From positions 80,128-144,127 of the forward strand of contig USSM01000001.1 in NCBI GenBank assembly GCA_900557455.1: a stretch of DNA of 64,000 nt, read 5' to 3'. A program made the position numbers and the translations under genes. The notes beneath the pieces are model-generated. The model had not been told where the DNA came from. It saw only the letters and a list, made by a program, of their open reading frames with translations, and did no database searches. Shown here piece after piece: positions 27,924 to 36,441 of this stretch (the stretch's first letter is position 1; every line of letters starts with the position of its first letter). Source of the stretch: an uncultured Collinsella sp. (GTDB lineage Bacteria; Actinomycetota; Coriobacteriia; Coriobacteriales; Coriobacteriaceae).

Positions 27924-28790
27924 TTAGGTGCGGCGGGCGGCGCGGCGGGCGCGGGCTTCTTGGATTTCCTCCAAGTGGCTGATGATCTCGGCAGCGCTCT
28001 CCTCGATAGCCTTGCCGTCGGTACGCACCACAAAGCAGCCTAGCCGCTTCATGAGGGCACGAGCTTCCTCAAGCTCGCTGTGCACACTCTCGGGCTCGGC
28101 ATAGGAGCCGGCAACGGCACGAGCGTAGTCATCGCCCAAGCGGCTATCGCGAATTTCGGAAATCACATCGACGGTCGAAATTAGGCCGAACAGGCGCATC
28201 GGGTCAACCTCGTAAATCGACTTGGGCGGCTCCATGCCATGGGCCAAAGGAACATTGGCGACCTTGTAACCCTGATAGGCCAAATACATCGACAGCGGCG
28301 TCTTGGACGTGCGGGATACGCCCAGCAGCACGATATCGGCTCCCGAAAGGTCGTCGCAGCCGCGTCCATCATCGTGCTCAACGAAATATTCCATGGCCTC
28401 GATACGATGGAAATAGCGGTCATCGGTCCTGTGAATCACGCCCGCGACGCCTTTGGGCGGCACACCGATGAGCGACGATAGCACGGCGAGCGTCGGACCG
28501 ATCAGGTCGACCGAACGGATATGCAGCATGCCCAGGTAATCGAGCACGCGGGCGCGAAGCGCCGGATCGACAATGGTGTGAAACACGGCAATATCGCGAT
28601 GGTCGGCATCGACGCGCGGGCCCACAAACGACTCCACCTGCTCCACCGAGGTCACCTTGGGCAGGCGCAACAAACGAAAAGCCCCTTCATCAAATTGCCC
28701 GGACGCCGCAAGCACCACCTCACAAGCGGTATCACCGAGCGAGTCGGAGATAACGATAACGGTGGGACGAGCGGTGACCGGGCAATCCAT
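27924..28790 (-). CDS. PPDK regulatory protein (bifunctional serine/threonine kinase and phosphorylase, DUF299)
   Basis: Family members switch PPDK (or PEP synthase) off by ADP-dependent phosphorylation of the threonine next to the catalytic histidine, and on again by phosphorolysis. 288 aa; begins with the family's VIVISDSLGDTACEV block, has the P-loop GVSRTSKTP (157-165), RTDDRYFHRIEAMEYFV and GGD-like acidic segments, and RLGCFVVRTDGKAIEESA. ATG at 28790 has AAAAGGAG upstream. The target, ppdK, is the next gene, which supports the PPDK rather than PEP-synthase version. glyQ-glyS lie 34 bases upstream, so the kinase is likely co-transcribed with glycyl-tRNA synthetase. Confidence 0.93.
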   Translation of the reverse strand: MDCPVTARPTVIVISDSLGDTACEVVLAASGQFDEGAFRLLRLPKVTSVEQVESFVGPRVDADHRDIAVFHTIVDPALRARVLDYLGMLHIRSVDLIGPTLAVLSSLIGVPPKGVAGVIHRTDDRYFHRIEAMEYFVEHDDGRGCDDLSGADIVLLGVSRTSKTPLSMYLAYQGYKVANVPLAHGMEPPKSIYEVDPMRLFGLISTVDVISEIRDSRLGDDYARAVAGSYAEPESVHSELEEARALMKRLGCFVVRTDGKAIEESAAEIISHLEEIQEARARRAARRT

Positions 28791-28824
28791 GCGGGGCTCC
28801 TTTTGCGCTTACGCGCAGGCTGGC

Positions 28825-30921
28825 TTACTTTTTGCGGGCAAGCTCACCGATGTTGGCGATGCCGGAGAAAACGGCCTCGAAGCGGTTGAGCAGCTTAAGG
28901 CGATTATCGCGAAGCTGCTCGTCCTTGTCCATGACCATGACCTCGTCGAAGAAGCGGTCGATGGGGGCGCGCAGGGCGGCAAGGGCGGCAAATGCGGCCG
29001 GGTAATCCTCGGCAGCAAGGGCGGCGTCGACAGCGGTCTGAGCAGCCTCGGAGGCATCGGCAAGCGCGAGCTCGACCTCGCCCATCAAGGCGCGGTCGTA
29101 CTCCGCGCCCAGCTCGGGCTTGGAGATATGCGCGGCACGGGCATAGGCCGTCGCCAGGTTGTCAAAGGTCTCGGCGTCGTTCTTGCGGGCCTCGTCGAGG
29201 GCGGCGCAGCGGGCGAAGAAGACGGACGGGGCGATGATGTGCACCGCAGAGACGGCGGCAACGGTATCGGCCGGGATCTTTTCGTCGCGGGCCATGCTCA
29301 CCAGGCGGCCATGGAAGAAGTCGCGAACCTGCTGGGCGACCTCGGCGGCGTCGAACTCAATGCCCTGCTCGCTATAGAGTTCAAGGGCAAAATCGATGAG
29401 CGACGTGGGGTCGATCGGCAGGCGATCGCGCAGGATGTTGATGATGCCGATAGCGGCACGACGCAGCGCGTAGGGGTCCGAAGAGCCGGTCGGGGGCTCG
29501 CCGATGGCAAAGATACCGGCGATGGTATCGAGCTTGTCGGCGCAGGCCACGATGCAGCCGGCGGTGCCCTCGGGCAGCTCGTCACCGGCAAAGCGAGGAC
29601 GATAGTGATCGCGAATAGCATGAGCGACCTCGTCGTTCTCCCCCATCGCGGTCGCGTAATAACCGCCCATCACGCCCTGCTGGCTCGTGAACTCGACGAC
29701 GGCGTTGGACACCAGGTCGGCCTTGCACAGGTGCGCGGCACGGCCGGCGTCGGCTGCCAGATGAGCACCCAGGTGTGCCTCACGGGCAATAGCGAGCGCG
29801 AGTTGCTCGATGCGCTCGGACTTGGCGAGCACGCTACCGAGTTTCTCCTGGAAGGCAACCTTGGCCAAACGATCACGGAACTCGTCGAGGGAGATCTTCA
29901 GGTCCTCCTCGTAGAAGAACTTTGCGTCGTCCAGACGGGCGCGCACGACGCGCTCGTTGCCGTCGATCACGCGCTCGGCGTTCTCGGGCTTGCTGTTGGA
30001 GACGACCACGAACTCACGCGTGAGCTTGCCCTCGCCGTCATAGATCGGGAAGTAACGCTGGTTGGTGAGCATGGACTCGCAGATGATCTCGTGCGGGACC
30101 TTGAGGAACTCCTCATCGAAGGTACCGACGAGCACCGTCGGCCACTCGCAGAGGTTAATGACCTCCTCAAAGACCTTCTTGGGCGTGTCGACATGACAGC
30201 CGGGGCGAGCGGCCTCGACCTCGGCGATACCGGCAAGGATGGCCTCACGACGACGCTCGGCAGAAAGCACGCCGGCGTCCTCGAGCACCTGCTCGTAGAC
30301 GGCGGGGCTGGCAACCACATGGTCGCCAGGGCCAAGTACACGATGACCGCGCGTGGTGTTGCCGCTCGTCACGTCGGCAAACGACACGGGCACAACATCC
30401 TCGCCCAAAAGGCAGCAGATCCAGCGGACCGGACGAACAAAAGTCGCATGCTCGTGACCCCAGCGCTGGCTGCGGTAGTTGGGCCACTGCAGGCCGGCGA
30501 TGGTCTTCTCGCACAGAGCGGTCAGAATCGGCGTAGCCGGTGCGGAGGGAATGTTCTTCTCGGCGAACACATACTCGCGACCGTCAGTATCCTCGCGACG
30601 GACCAGGTCCTCGGCAGCCACACCGCACTTGCGGGCAAAGCCCTGGGCGGCCTTGGTGGCGTTACCGTCAGCGTCGAAGGCAATGTTGGCCGCGGGGCCA
30701 CGCTTGACCTCGTGAACCTCATCGGTCGCGGTGGCGACGTCGGCAACGAGTGCAGCCAGGCGACGCGGACTCGAGATCACGCGGACCTCGCCGTGGGCCA
30801 GACCGGCCTCGTCGAGACCCTTGGCGATCATGGTGCCAAGCTGCTTGACGGCATTGTTCAGCGGTGCAGAGGGCATTTCCTCCGTACCGATCTCAAACAG
30901 GAAATCCTTAGCGTCTGCCAT
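28825..30921 (-). CDS. glyS: Glycyl-tRNA synthetase beta subunit
   Basis: Beta chain of the alpha2-beta2 glycyl-tRNA synthetase; binds and positions tRNA-Gly. 698 aa beginning MADAKDFLFEIGTEEMPSAP, typical of GlyS, with the middle TRGHR segment and a C-terminal anticodon-binding-like region (VMDKDEQLRDNRLKLLNRFE). ATG at 30921, three bases after glyQ. A long antisense frame covers glyS and glyQ but its composition is that of a codon-bias shadow. Confidence 0.96.
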   Translation of the reverse strand: MADAKDFLFEIGTEEMPSAPLNNAVKQLGTMIAKGLDEAGLAHGEVRVISSPRRLAALVADVATATDEVHEVKRGPAANIAFDADGNATKAAQGFARKCGVAAEDLVRREDTDGREYVFAEKNIPSAPATPILTALCEKTIAGLQWPNYRSQRWGHEHATFVRPVRWICCLLGEDVVPVSFADVTSGNTTRGHRVLGPGDHVVASPAVYEQVLEDAGVLSAERRREAILAGIAEVEAARPGCHVDTPKKVFEEVINLCEWPTVLVGTFDEEFLKVPHEIICESMLTNQRYFPIYDGEGKLTREFVVVSNSKPENAERVIDGNERVVRARLDDAKFFYEEDLKISLDEFRDRLAKVAFQEKLGSVLAKSERIEQLALAIAREAHLGAHLAADAGRAAHLCKADLVSNAVVEFTSQQGVMGGYYATAMGENDEVAHAIRDHYRPRFAGDELPEGTAGCIVACADKLDTIAGIFAIGEPPTGSSDPYALRRAAIGIINILRDRLPIDPTSLIDFALELYSEQGIEFDAAEVAQQVRDFFHGRLVSMARDEKIPADTVAAVSAVHIIAPSVFFARCAALDEARKNDAETFDNLATAYARAAHISKPELGAEYDRALMGEVELALADASEAAQTAVDAALAAEDYPAAFAALAALRAPIDRFFDEVMVMDKDEQLRDNRLKLLNRFEAVFSGIANIGELARKK

Positions 30922-30924
30922 GGC

Positions 30925-31836
30925 TTACGCCACCTCGCCTTCCTGGTCGGCATTCTCGTTGACTCCGGCGACCTCGGCCATGTAGGCCTCGCAGCACGCC
31001 TTGGCGACGGCGCGGACGCGCAGGATGTAGTTGGCACGCTCGACCGCGGACAGCGCGCCACGGGCATCGAGCAGGTTGAAGGCGTGGCTGCACTTCATGA
31101 CGCAGTCGTACGCCGGCAGCGGCAGCTTGCGCTCCAGACAGGAGTGGCACTCGGCCTCGTAGTCGTCAAACTTCTGACGCATCATCTCGACGTTGGCGAC
31201 CTCAAAGTTATAGGCACTGAACTCGCGCTCGTTCTCGAGGAACACGTCGCCATAGGTCATGGGCGTGCCGTCGGGCAGGTAGCTCCACACCAGGTCGTAG
31301 ACCGAGTTAACGCCCTGGGCGTACATGGCGATACGCTCCAGGCCATAGGTGATCTCGACGGGCACGGGGTCAACCTCGATGCCGCCCACCTGCTGGAAGT
31401 ACGTAAACTGCGTGACCTCCATGCCATTGAGCCAGACCTCCCAGCCAAGACCCCAGGCGCCGAGCGTCGGGCTCTCCCAGTCGTCCTCGACAAAGCGGAC
31501 GTCATGGTCGTTGGGGTCCAGACCGATAGCGGCAAGAGACCCCAGGTAGAGCTCCTGGGCGTTAACCGGAGAAGGCTTGATGAGCACCTGGAACTGATAG
31601 TAGTGCTGCATGCGGTTGGGGTTCTCGCCGTAGCGGCCGTCGGCGGGACGGCGGCAGGGCTGCGCATAGCAGGTGCGCCACTCGGCGGGACCGAGCGAGC
31701 GCAGCGTGGTCGCGGTATGGAAGGTACCGGCACCGACCTCGGAGTCATAGGGCTGCATAATGACGCAGCCCTGCTCGCCCCAGTACTGCTGGAGGCGCAG
31801 GATGATGTCTTGGAAGGAAAGCGATGAAGCGTTCAT
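30925..31836 (-). CDS. glyQ: Glycyl-tRNA synthetase alpha subunit
   Basis: Catalytic alpha chain of class II glycyl-tRNA synthetase. 303 aa with [24 protein letters not shown] at the N-terminus, [42 protein letters not shown] and [21 protein letters not shown]. The first gene of glyQ-glyS-PPDK regulator. In the 59 bases before it, TATAGT on the reverse strand (31883-31888) may be a -10; there is no T-box-like leader, so glycine control by tRNA is not evident. Confidence 0.97.
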   Translation of the reverse strand: MNASSLSFQDIILRLQQYWGEQGCVIMQPYDSEVGAGTFHTATTLRSLGPAEWRTCYAQPCRRPADGRYGENPNRMQHYYQFQVLIKPSPVNAQELYLGSLAAIGLDPNDHDVRFVEDDWESPTLGAWGLGWEVWLNGMEVTQFTYFQQVGGIEVDPVPVEITYGLERIAMYAQGVNSVYDLVWSYLPDGTPMTYGDVFLENEREFSAYNFEVANVEMMRQKFDDYEAECHSCLERKLPLPAYDCVMKCSHAFNLLDARGALSAVERANYILRVRAVAKACCEAYMAEVAGVNENADQEGEVA

Positions 31837-31895
31837 GCCTCTAATATCCCCTCGTCGAAACGATTACACGGTTAGGTACTGTACTATAGCGGTTT

Positions 31896-32459
31896 TTAGT
31901 CGATAGCGCCGATGCGGTTGAGCGGCCAGTAGCGCACAAGCGCCACAGCGATCAAATCAGAGCAATCGACGGGACCAAAGTAGCGTGAGTCGGCAGAGTT
32001 TTCGCGGTTGTCGCCCATCACCCACACACACCCGTCGGGGACGGTGTAGGGATAGCTCACCTGAGCGCCGGGCGCTTGAACCGAAAGCGGCCAGCTCATG
32101 CCCGCCGTATAGTCCTCGTCGAGCGCTTGGCCGTCAACGACCACCTTGCCATCCTGCAGGTCGACCGTCTGGCCGGCCGTGGCAATAACACGCTTGACAA
32201 GAACATCATGCTCGGAGGTGCCATCGGGGTTGTGAAACACCACGATATCGCCCTGCTTGACGGGCTGACCGAGCTCGAGGCTCACCTTTTGTGCCAGGAT
32301 CTGGTCGCCAATCTCGATCGTGTCCTCCATAGAACCGGTGGGCACCACAAAGGGCTCGACCACAAACGAGCGAATCAAGAAGGTGGCGACCAATGCGATC
32401 GCGATGACCGCGATCCACTCAAACGCACCCTTTAGCACGGAATGCTGCGATGGAACCAT
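31896..32459 (-). CDS. lepB: Signal peptidase I
   Basis: Removes signal peptides on the outer face of the membrane. 187 aa with one N-terminal membrane anchor (about residues 14-30), catalytic S43 in VPTGSMEDTI and general base K89 in VLVKRVIA, plus the MGDNRENSADSRYFGPV block. ATG at 32459 has AAGGAG 5 nt upstream, which overlaps the trmD stop; a GTG two codons earlier is less well placed. It takes the position after trmD where many bacteria have rplS and then lepB. Confidence 0.95.
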   Translation of the reverse strand: MVPSQHSVLKGAFEWIAVIAIALVATFLIRSFVVEPFVVPTGSMEDTIEIGDQILAQKVSLELGQPVKQGDIVVFHNPDGTSEHDVLVKRVIATAGQTVDLQDGKVVVDGQALDEDYTAGMSWPLSVQAPGAQVSYPYTVPDGCVWVMGDNRENSADSRYFGPVDCSDLIAVALVRYWPLNRIGAID

Positions 32460-32461
32460 TC

Positions 32462-33220
32462 TCACTCCTTGCTCTGCGAATACGATGCGTCCAGGATGTC
32501 CTGCGCGTATGCGCGCTCCTCGGGCGTAAGCCGCGCCGTCTCGATCAGGTCGGGACGCCAGCGGCAGGTGCGCTCGATGGCATTCTTACGGCGCCAGGCG
32601 TCAACCTTGGCATGGTCACCGCTCACGAGCACCGGCGGCACGCCCTCGCCGTTGAACTCGGCGGGACGGGTGTACTGCGCGTACTCGAGCAGGCCACCGT
32701 CCTCGGCAGTCGAGAACGACTCATCGACATTGCTCATCTCGTCACCAAGGGCGCCGGGAATCAAACGTACGACGGCATCGGCAACGACCATAGCGGGAAG
32801 CTCGCCGCCCGTAAGCACGTAGTCGCCGATCGACAGGCGCTCGTCGGCATACGCATAAGCGCGCTCGTCGACGCCCTCGTAGCGGCTGCAAACAAACAGC
32901 AGGCGCTCGCTTTTGAGCAGGCGCTCGGCCACATGCTGCGTAAAGGGTTCGCCGCAGGGCGTAAAGAACACCACGGTGGGCTTGGGACCCTCGGAACTAA
33001 TAGCCTCGATGGCCTCGGCGATGGGCTCGACCTTCATAAGCATGCCCTGCCCGCCGCCGTACGGCTCGTCATCGACGGTACGATGGCGGTCGTGCGTCCA
33101 GTCGCGCAGGTTATAGGCCTTAAAATCAAAAAGGCCGGCCTTGCGGGCGCGGCCCAAGATCGATGTGGACATGACGGGCTCAAACATCTCGGGAAAGACC
33201 GAAAGGGTCTCAATCAGCAT
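32462..33220 (-). CDS. trmD: tRNA (guanine-37-N1)-methyltransferase
   Basis: Methylates G37 next to the anticodon and so prevents frameshifting. 252 aa; starts MLIETLSVFPEMF, with YGGGQGMLMKVEP, FTPCGEPF, CSRYEGVDER and SIGDYVLTGGELPAMVV forming the knotted SAM site. ATG at 33220 has GGGAGG upstream; the nine extra codons to 33247 lie in the rimM stop region and are not used. Follows rimM by 10 bases. Confidence 0.96.
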   Translation of the reverse strand: MLIETLSVFPEMFEPVMSTSILGRARKAGLFDFKAYNLRDWTHDRHRTVDDEPYGGGQGMLMKVEPIAEAIEAISSEGPKPTVVFFTPCGEPFTQHVAERLLKSERLLFVCSRYEGVDERAYAYADERLSIGDYVLTGGELPAMVVADAVVRLIPGALGDEMSNVDESFSTAEDGGLLEYAQYTRPAEFNGEGVPPVLVSGDHAKVDAWRRKNAIERTCRWRPDLIETARLTPEERAYAQDILDASYSQSKE

Positions 33221-33230
33221 GTTGTCCTCC

Positions 33231-33752
33231 CTACTTGTCCATATCAATCAACCCGTCCATAACGTGGACGGAAATTGTCCCCTGATCGGGAAGATCGAGC
33301 ACAACCTGCTCGATCACGGGAATCAGCACCTCGCCGTACCGATCGCCCTCGACAACCCAAACATCGTTGGCGGGCGTCGACATGATCTCGACAATCGTGC
33401 CGAGCGAACCGAAACGCTCGTCGACCACCTCGCGACCCATCAGATCGGTATAGGCGGCATCGAGCGAATCGAGCTCAAAGTCGTCACGATTTGCCAGCAC
33501 GTAGCATCCGGTGATGCCCTCGGCGGCCGTCAAGTCATCAATGCCCTCAAACGAGACCAGATCGCCATCGCCCGTATCGGTGACGGATGTGACCGTGCAA
33601 AAACGGTCACGCTTGAGCGCCGGCGGCGTCAAGGCGACGCGCAAACCCGGCGTCAATACAGAAGGAAGCCCCCGCAGCGGCTGCGCGAGGACCTCCCCCT
33701 TCCTTCCGTGCGGCTTGACCACACGGGCGATGTTTTTGTACTGGGACCTCAA
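33231..33752 (-). CDS. rimM: Ribosome maturation factor RimM
   Basis: Assists 30S head assembly through S19. 173 aa with the N-terminal IARVVKPHGRKGEVLAQPL beta-barrel start and the C-terminal PRC-barrel segment VVDERFGSLGTIVEI and DVWVVEG. TTG at 33752 is the only in-frame start giving a full N-terminus; its Shine-Dalgarno is poor (AGGA just 2 nt away), so translation may be coupled to the KH-protein gene ending 4 bases upstream. Confidence 0.93.
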   Translation of the reverse strand: MRSQYKNIARVVKPHGRKGEVLAQPLRGLPSVLTPGLRVALTPPALKRDRFCTVTSVTDTGDGDLVSFEGIDDLTAAEGITGCYVLANRDDFELDSLDAAYTDLMGREVVDERFGSLGTIVEIMSTPANDVWVVEGDRYGEVLIPVIEQVVLDLPDQGTISVHVMDGLIDMDK

Positions 33753-33756
33753 GGTC

Positions 33757-34041
33757 CTAGCCCAGAACCTCTACCTCGACTGCAGTGTCGAGGCGAGCGG
33801 CCAGTGCACGGGCGAGCGTGCGAATGGCCTTGATGGTACGGCCACGACGGCCGATGACCTTAGCGACGTCATCCTCGGCAACCGAAACCTCAATCGTGGA
33901 GGCGTCGTCACCATCGATGACCTCAAGGCTCACGGAATCCGGGTCGTCGACGATCTGAACAACGAGATATTCGACGAGATCGGCGATGCGATCTGAGAGC
34001 ATTGCCTCACCCTCGAGCTGTGCAGCGTCAACCTCAGGCAC
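33757..34041 (-). CDS. khpA: KhpA-type single KH-domain RNA-binding protein
   Basis: 94-aa protein with a type II KH domain: the nucleic-acid loop GRRG at residues 64-67 in VAKVIGRRGRTIKAIR. In streptococci KhpA pairs with KhpB (Jag) to bind RNA and affect cell division; a KhpB gene is not in this window. GTG at 34041 has GAGGAG upstream inside the rpsP stop (3-base gap). Standard place between rpsP and rimM. Confidence 0.93.
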   Translation of the reverse strand: MPEVDAAQLEGEAMLSDRIADLVEYLVVQIVDDPDSVSLEVIDGDDASTIEVSVAEDDVAKVIGRRGRTIKAIRTLARALAARLDTAVEVEVLG

Positions 34042-34044
34042 GAT

Positions 34045-34386
34045 TTACTCCTCGGCGCCCTCAGCGGCCTCAGCGGCAGCCTTAGCGGCCTCGGCCTCTT
34101 TGGCGAGCTGCTTCTTGGACTTCTTGACGACGGTCTCGGTCTTCTCGCCCTCGTTGGCGGCCTTGACCAGAGCAGCGACAGCGTCGGTGAGCTGAGCGCC
34201 CTTGGACTGCCAGTCAGCGATCTTCTCGAGATCGAGGTTGATGGTCTTGGGGGCGGTCATCGGGTTGTAGCGGCCAACCTCCTCGATGATACGACCGTCA
34301 CGCGGGGCGCGGGAATCGGCGACGACGACACGGTAGTACGGACGCTTCTTAGCGCCGTGACGAGCAAGGCGAATCTTGACTGCCAA
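34045..34386 (-). CDS. rpsP: 30S ribosomal protein S16
   Basis: Early assembly protein of the 30S subunit. Starts (TTG read as Met) [21 protein letters not shown], then [20 protein letters not shown]. The start is TTG at 34386 with GGAGGAG 6 nt upstream; the longer open frame to 34422 has no family similarity. About 30 residues of Ala/Lys/Glu-rich tail ([19 protein letters not shown]) extend beyond the standard S16 fold. First gene of rpsP-khpA-rimM-trmD-lepB. Confidence 0.95.
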   Translation of the reverse strand: MAVKIRLARHGAKKRPYYRVVVADSRAPRDGRIIEEVGRYNPMTAPKTINLDLEKIADWQSKGAQLTDAVAALVKAANEGEKTETVVKKSKKQLAKEAEAAKAAAEAAEGAEE

Positions 34387-34442
34387 AGGAAACTCCTCCA
34401 ACCAAGCAGCTTTAGGCTGCAACTACAAACAAACAGTTGAAC

Positions 34443-34543
34443 ATAATACGCCATCGACGCGGGCAGGTGAAGTCCGTGAGACCAACTTCTTCGGTGTAGT
34501 CGAAGGCAAATCCATATCTTAGACAAGAATTCGCGATTTGCAA
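34443..34543 (-). promoter_or_regulatory. Two promoters upstream of rpsP
   Basis: Reverse strand. Proximal: TTCACC (34466-34471), 17 bases, TATTAT (34443-34448). Distal: TTGCAA (34538-34543), 16 bases, TAAGAT (34516-34521). They serve the rpsP operon and lie back to back with the forward dinB promoter near 34576. Confidence 0.55.
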
Positions 34544-34575
34544 GCACATCCACGCACCCCACATGAGCTGCGCGG

Positions 34576-34581
34576 TATACT
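34576..34581 (+). promoter_or_regulatory. -10 element of a leaderless dinB transcript
   Basis: TATACT at 34576-34581 ends 7 bases before the A of the dinB ATG (34588). A start at the usual distance would fall on the first base of the start codon, i.e. a leaderless mRNA, common in Actinobacteria. No Shine-Dalgarno precedes the ATG, which agrees. No clear -35 or SOS box (GAAC-N4-GTTC type) was found. Confidence 0.5.
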
Positions 34582-34587
34582 CATGCC

Positions 34588-35841
34588 ATGAAAAGACGCG
34601 AACATACATACGGTTATGAGGATGCTGCGGGCGTCACACCGCCGCCCTGGACGGGACCGGCGGTGGGCCTCATGGATCTCGATGCGTTTTTTGCGAGCGT
34701 GGAGATGCTCGACCATCCCGAGTGGCGCGGCAAGCCGCTCATCGTGGGTGGCGATGCCGATTCCCGCGGCGTCGTGTCCACCTGCTCCTACGAGGCGCGC
34801 CGCTTTGGCGTGCATTCCGCCATGCCCTCCGCCGAGGCACGGCGCCTCTGTCCGCAGGCCATTTGGACGCATGGGCATTTCAATCGCTACCACGAGGTTA
34901 GCGCACAGGTCATGGCGATTCTCGCCGACGAGACCCCGCGTGTTGAGCGCGTATCAATTGACGAGGCCTTTATCGATATCACACCGGGCCGCTTTGCGCC
35001 CGAAGACCCGCTGCTGGTTGCGCGGCGGATAAGCGACCGCGTGGCAGCGCTGGGAGTGACCTGCTCCATTGGCGTAGGCTGCAACAAGACGGTCGCAAAG
35101 ATCGCAAGCGAGAGGGACAAACCGTTTGGGCTGACCATCGTGCGCCCTGGAACCGAGCAGCGCTTTTTGGCCGCGCTGCCGGTATCTGCCATGAGCGGCA
35201 TCGGGCACACTGCCGAGGAGCGGCTGCGCCGCATGTGCATCTACACGCTCGGCGAGCTATCACGTGCACCGGAATCCACCTTGGCCTCTATTTTTGGCGT
35301 CAACGGCGAACGCATGCGCCAGCGTGCGCTGGGACTCGAGGTTTCCGAAGTTACGAGCTTGGACGAAGGTCGCGAGGTCAAGTCGGTCAGCAATGAACGC
35401 ACCTTTGCGAAAGATTTGACTGAGCGTGGGGACATCGAAGCGGCGATTGCGCTGTTGGGAGAGTCAGTGGGACGCCGCCTGCGCCGTCAGGGACTAACGG
35501 GCGCCACGGTGACGCTCAAACTCAAGTATTCGTATGGAAGCGGTCGCTCGGCACAGCGCCGGCTGCCGCATCCGACCGACGATGAGAACATCTTCGTGGC
35601 GGTGGCGCTCGAGCTACTCGATAACATCTGGCAGGAAGGCATGCATGTGCGCCTGGCGGGCATCGGCATGAGCGACTTTGACCATCAGGGCGGCATCCAG
35701 ACCGACCTGTTCTGCGAAATCGACGACCGCGGAGCCCAATCCAGCGACCGTCGCAACCTCTCAGTCGCCATCGACGCCGTCCGAGACAAGTTCGGCGACA
35801 CCGCCCTATCCTTCGGCCGCCAATCCCGCTTCAACGATTAG
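34588..35841 (+). CDS. dinB: DNA polymerase IV (Y-family translesion polymerase)
   Basis: Copies damaged or misaligned DNA with low fidelity. 417 aa. Catalytic acidic residues D30 (and D32) in GLMDLDAFFASVE and the RVSIDEAFIDIT pair; the steric-gate/fingers block STCSYEARRFGVHSAMPS, the thumb HhH region (GIGHTAEERLRRM) and a little-finger domain follow. The N-terminus has 20 extra residues. No obvious beta-clamp motif (QLxLF type) at the C-terminus; the end reads LSFGRQSRFND. It is the only forward gene between two reverse operons. Confidence 0.95.
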   Translation: MKRREHTYGYEDAAGVTPPPWTGPAVGLMDLDAFFASVEMLDHPEWRGKPLIVGGDADSRGVVSTCSYEARRFGVHSAMPSAEARRLCPQAIWTHGHFNRYHEVSAQVMAILADETPRVERVSIDEAFIDITPGRFAPEDPLLVARRISDRVAALGVTCSIGVGCNKTVAKIASERDKPFGLTIVRPGTEQRFLAALPVSAMSGIGHTAEERLRRMCIYTLGELSRAPESTLASIFGVNGERMRQRALGLEVSEVTSLDEGREVKSVSNERTFAKDLTERGDIEAAIALLGESVGRRLRRQGLTGATVTLKLKYSYGSGRSAQRRLPHPTDDENIFVAVALELLDNIWQEGMHVRLAGIGMSDFDHQGGIQTDLFCEIDDRGAQSSDRRNLSVAIDAVRDKFGDTALSFGRQSRFND

Positions 35842-35852
35842 TCCCTATGGCA

Positions 35853-35892
35853 AAAAGAAAACCGGGCAGCTGCAAGTAGTGCAACTGCCCGG
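35853..35892 (-). terminator. Terminator of the mre-obg-rsfS gene block (reverse strand)
   Basis: CCGGGCAG/CTGCCCGG (35862-35869 and 35885-35892) with inner TGCA/TGCA; reverse-strand T-rich tail TTTTCTTTTTG. On the forward strand it lacks a T-run, so it mainly serves rsfS, though dinB may also stop here. Confidence 0.8.
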
Positions 35893-35937
35893 CATACGGC
35901 AGAGGGTAGCTAAAAAAGCCCCGTCCCAAATGAGCTA

Positions 35938-36414
35938 CTAGAGGAGGTCGAGGGGAAGCTGGGGGGCGTCGCCCCAGAGCTTTTCGAGGCGGTAGAACTC
36001 GCGCGCCTCGGGAGTGAAGACGTGGACGACAACCGAACCGTAGTCCATGAGCATCCAGGTCTTCTGCTCGCGGCCCTCGATGGAAAACGGGTGCTCGCCG
36101 CAAGCCTCGGCGACCTTCTCCTCAATCTCGTCGACAATCGAATCGACCTGGCGGTTGTTGGTGCCGGTAGCGAGAACAAAGTAGTCGCACACATCAGAAA
36201 GCTCAGTCAGGTCGAGCACCTGAACGTCCTCGCCTTTCTTGTCGTAGGCGGCCTGCGCGGCGGCGCGGGCGACATCCTCGGCGGCGACACCGCTCGCGGA
36301 CAGCGAGGCGGCAGTGCGGTCGGACGTGGCAGCGAAACTCTTGTGCTCCACACCTTCAATCTTGTGCTCCACACCTTCAAGAATCTGCTCGTCGGTCATG
36401 GTCTCGTCGGCCAT
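35938..36414 (-). CDS. rsfS: Ribosomal silencing factor RsfS
   Basis: Binds L14 and keeps subunits apart when nutrients are scarce. The C-terminal 110 residues are the RsfS domain: VLDLTELSDVCDYFVLATGTNNRQVDSI, KTWMLMDYGSVVVHVF and EAREFYRLEKLWGD. The N-terminal 45 residues are an extension with a perfect 21-bp tandem duplication (see 36339-36380) giving EGVEHK twice. ATG at 36414 has AAAGAGG upstream. Last gene of obgE-nadD-yqeK-rsfS. Confidence 0.94.
   Translation of the reverse strand: MADETMTDEQILEGVEHKIEGVEHKSFAATSDRTAASLSASGVAAEDVARAAAQAAYDKKGEDVQVLDLTELSDVCDYFVLATGTNNRQVDSIVDEIEEKVAEACGEHPFSIEGREQKTWMLMDYGSVVVHVFTPEAREFYRLEKLWGDAPQLPLDLL
36339..36380 (+). repeat. Perfect 21-bp in-frame tandem duplication inside rsfS
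   Basis: Two identical 21-base units at 36339-36359 and 36360-36380. They encode (reverse strand) seven-residue repeats ending GVEHK, in the N-terminal extension outside the conserved domain. Being perfect, it is probably recent or prone to slippage. Confidence 0.95.
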
Positions 36415-36441
36415 GGAATACCTCTTTCTAGACAGCCCGAG

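Noticed and set aside
28657..31827. 1056-codon forward frame opposite glyS and glyQ
   Set aside because: Crosses two well-identified genes and their junction; low-complexity translation without family motifs. A codon-bias shadow.
31837..31895. T-box riboswitch before glyQ
   Set aside because: The gap is only 59 bases and shows no stem I, T-box sequence or terminator.
34423..34587. SOS (LexA) box for dinB
   Set aside because: No GAAC-N4-GTTC-like or CTG-N10-CAG palindrome is present near the promoter.
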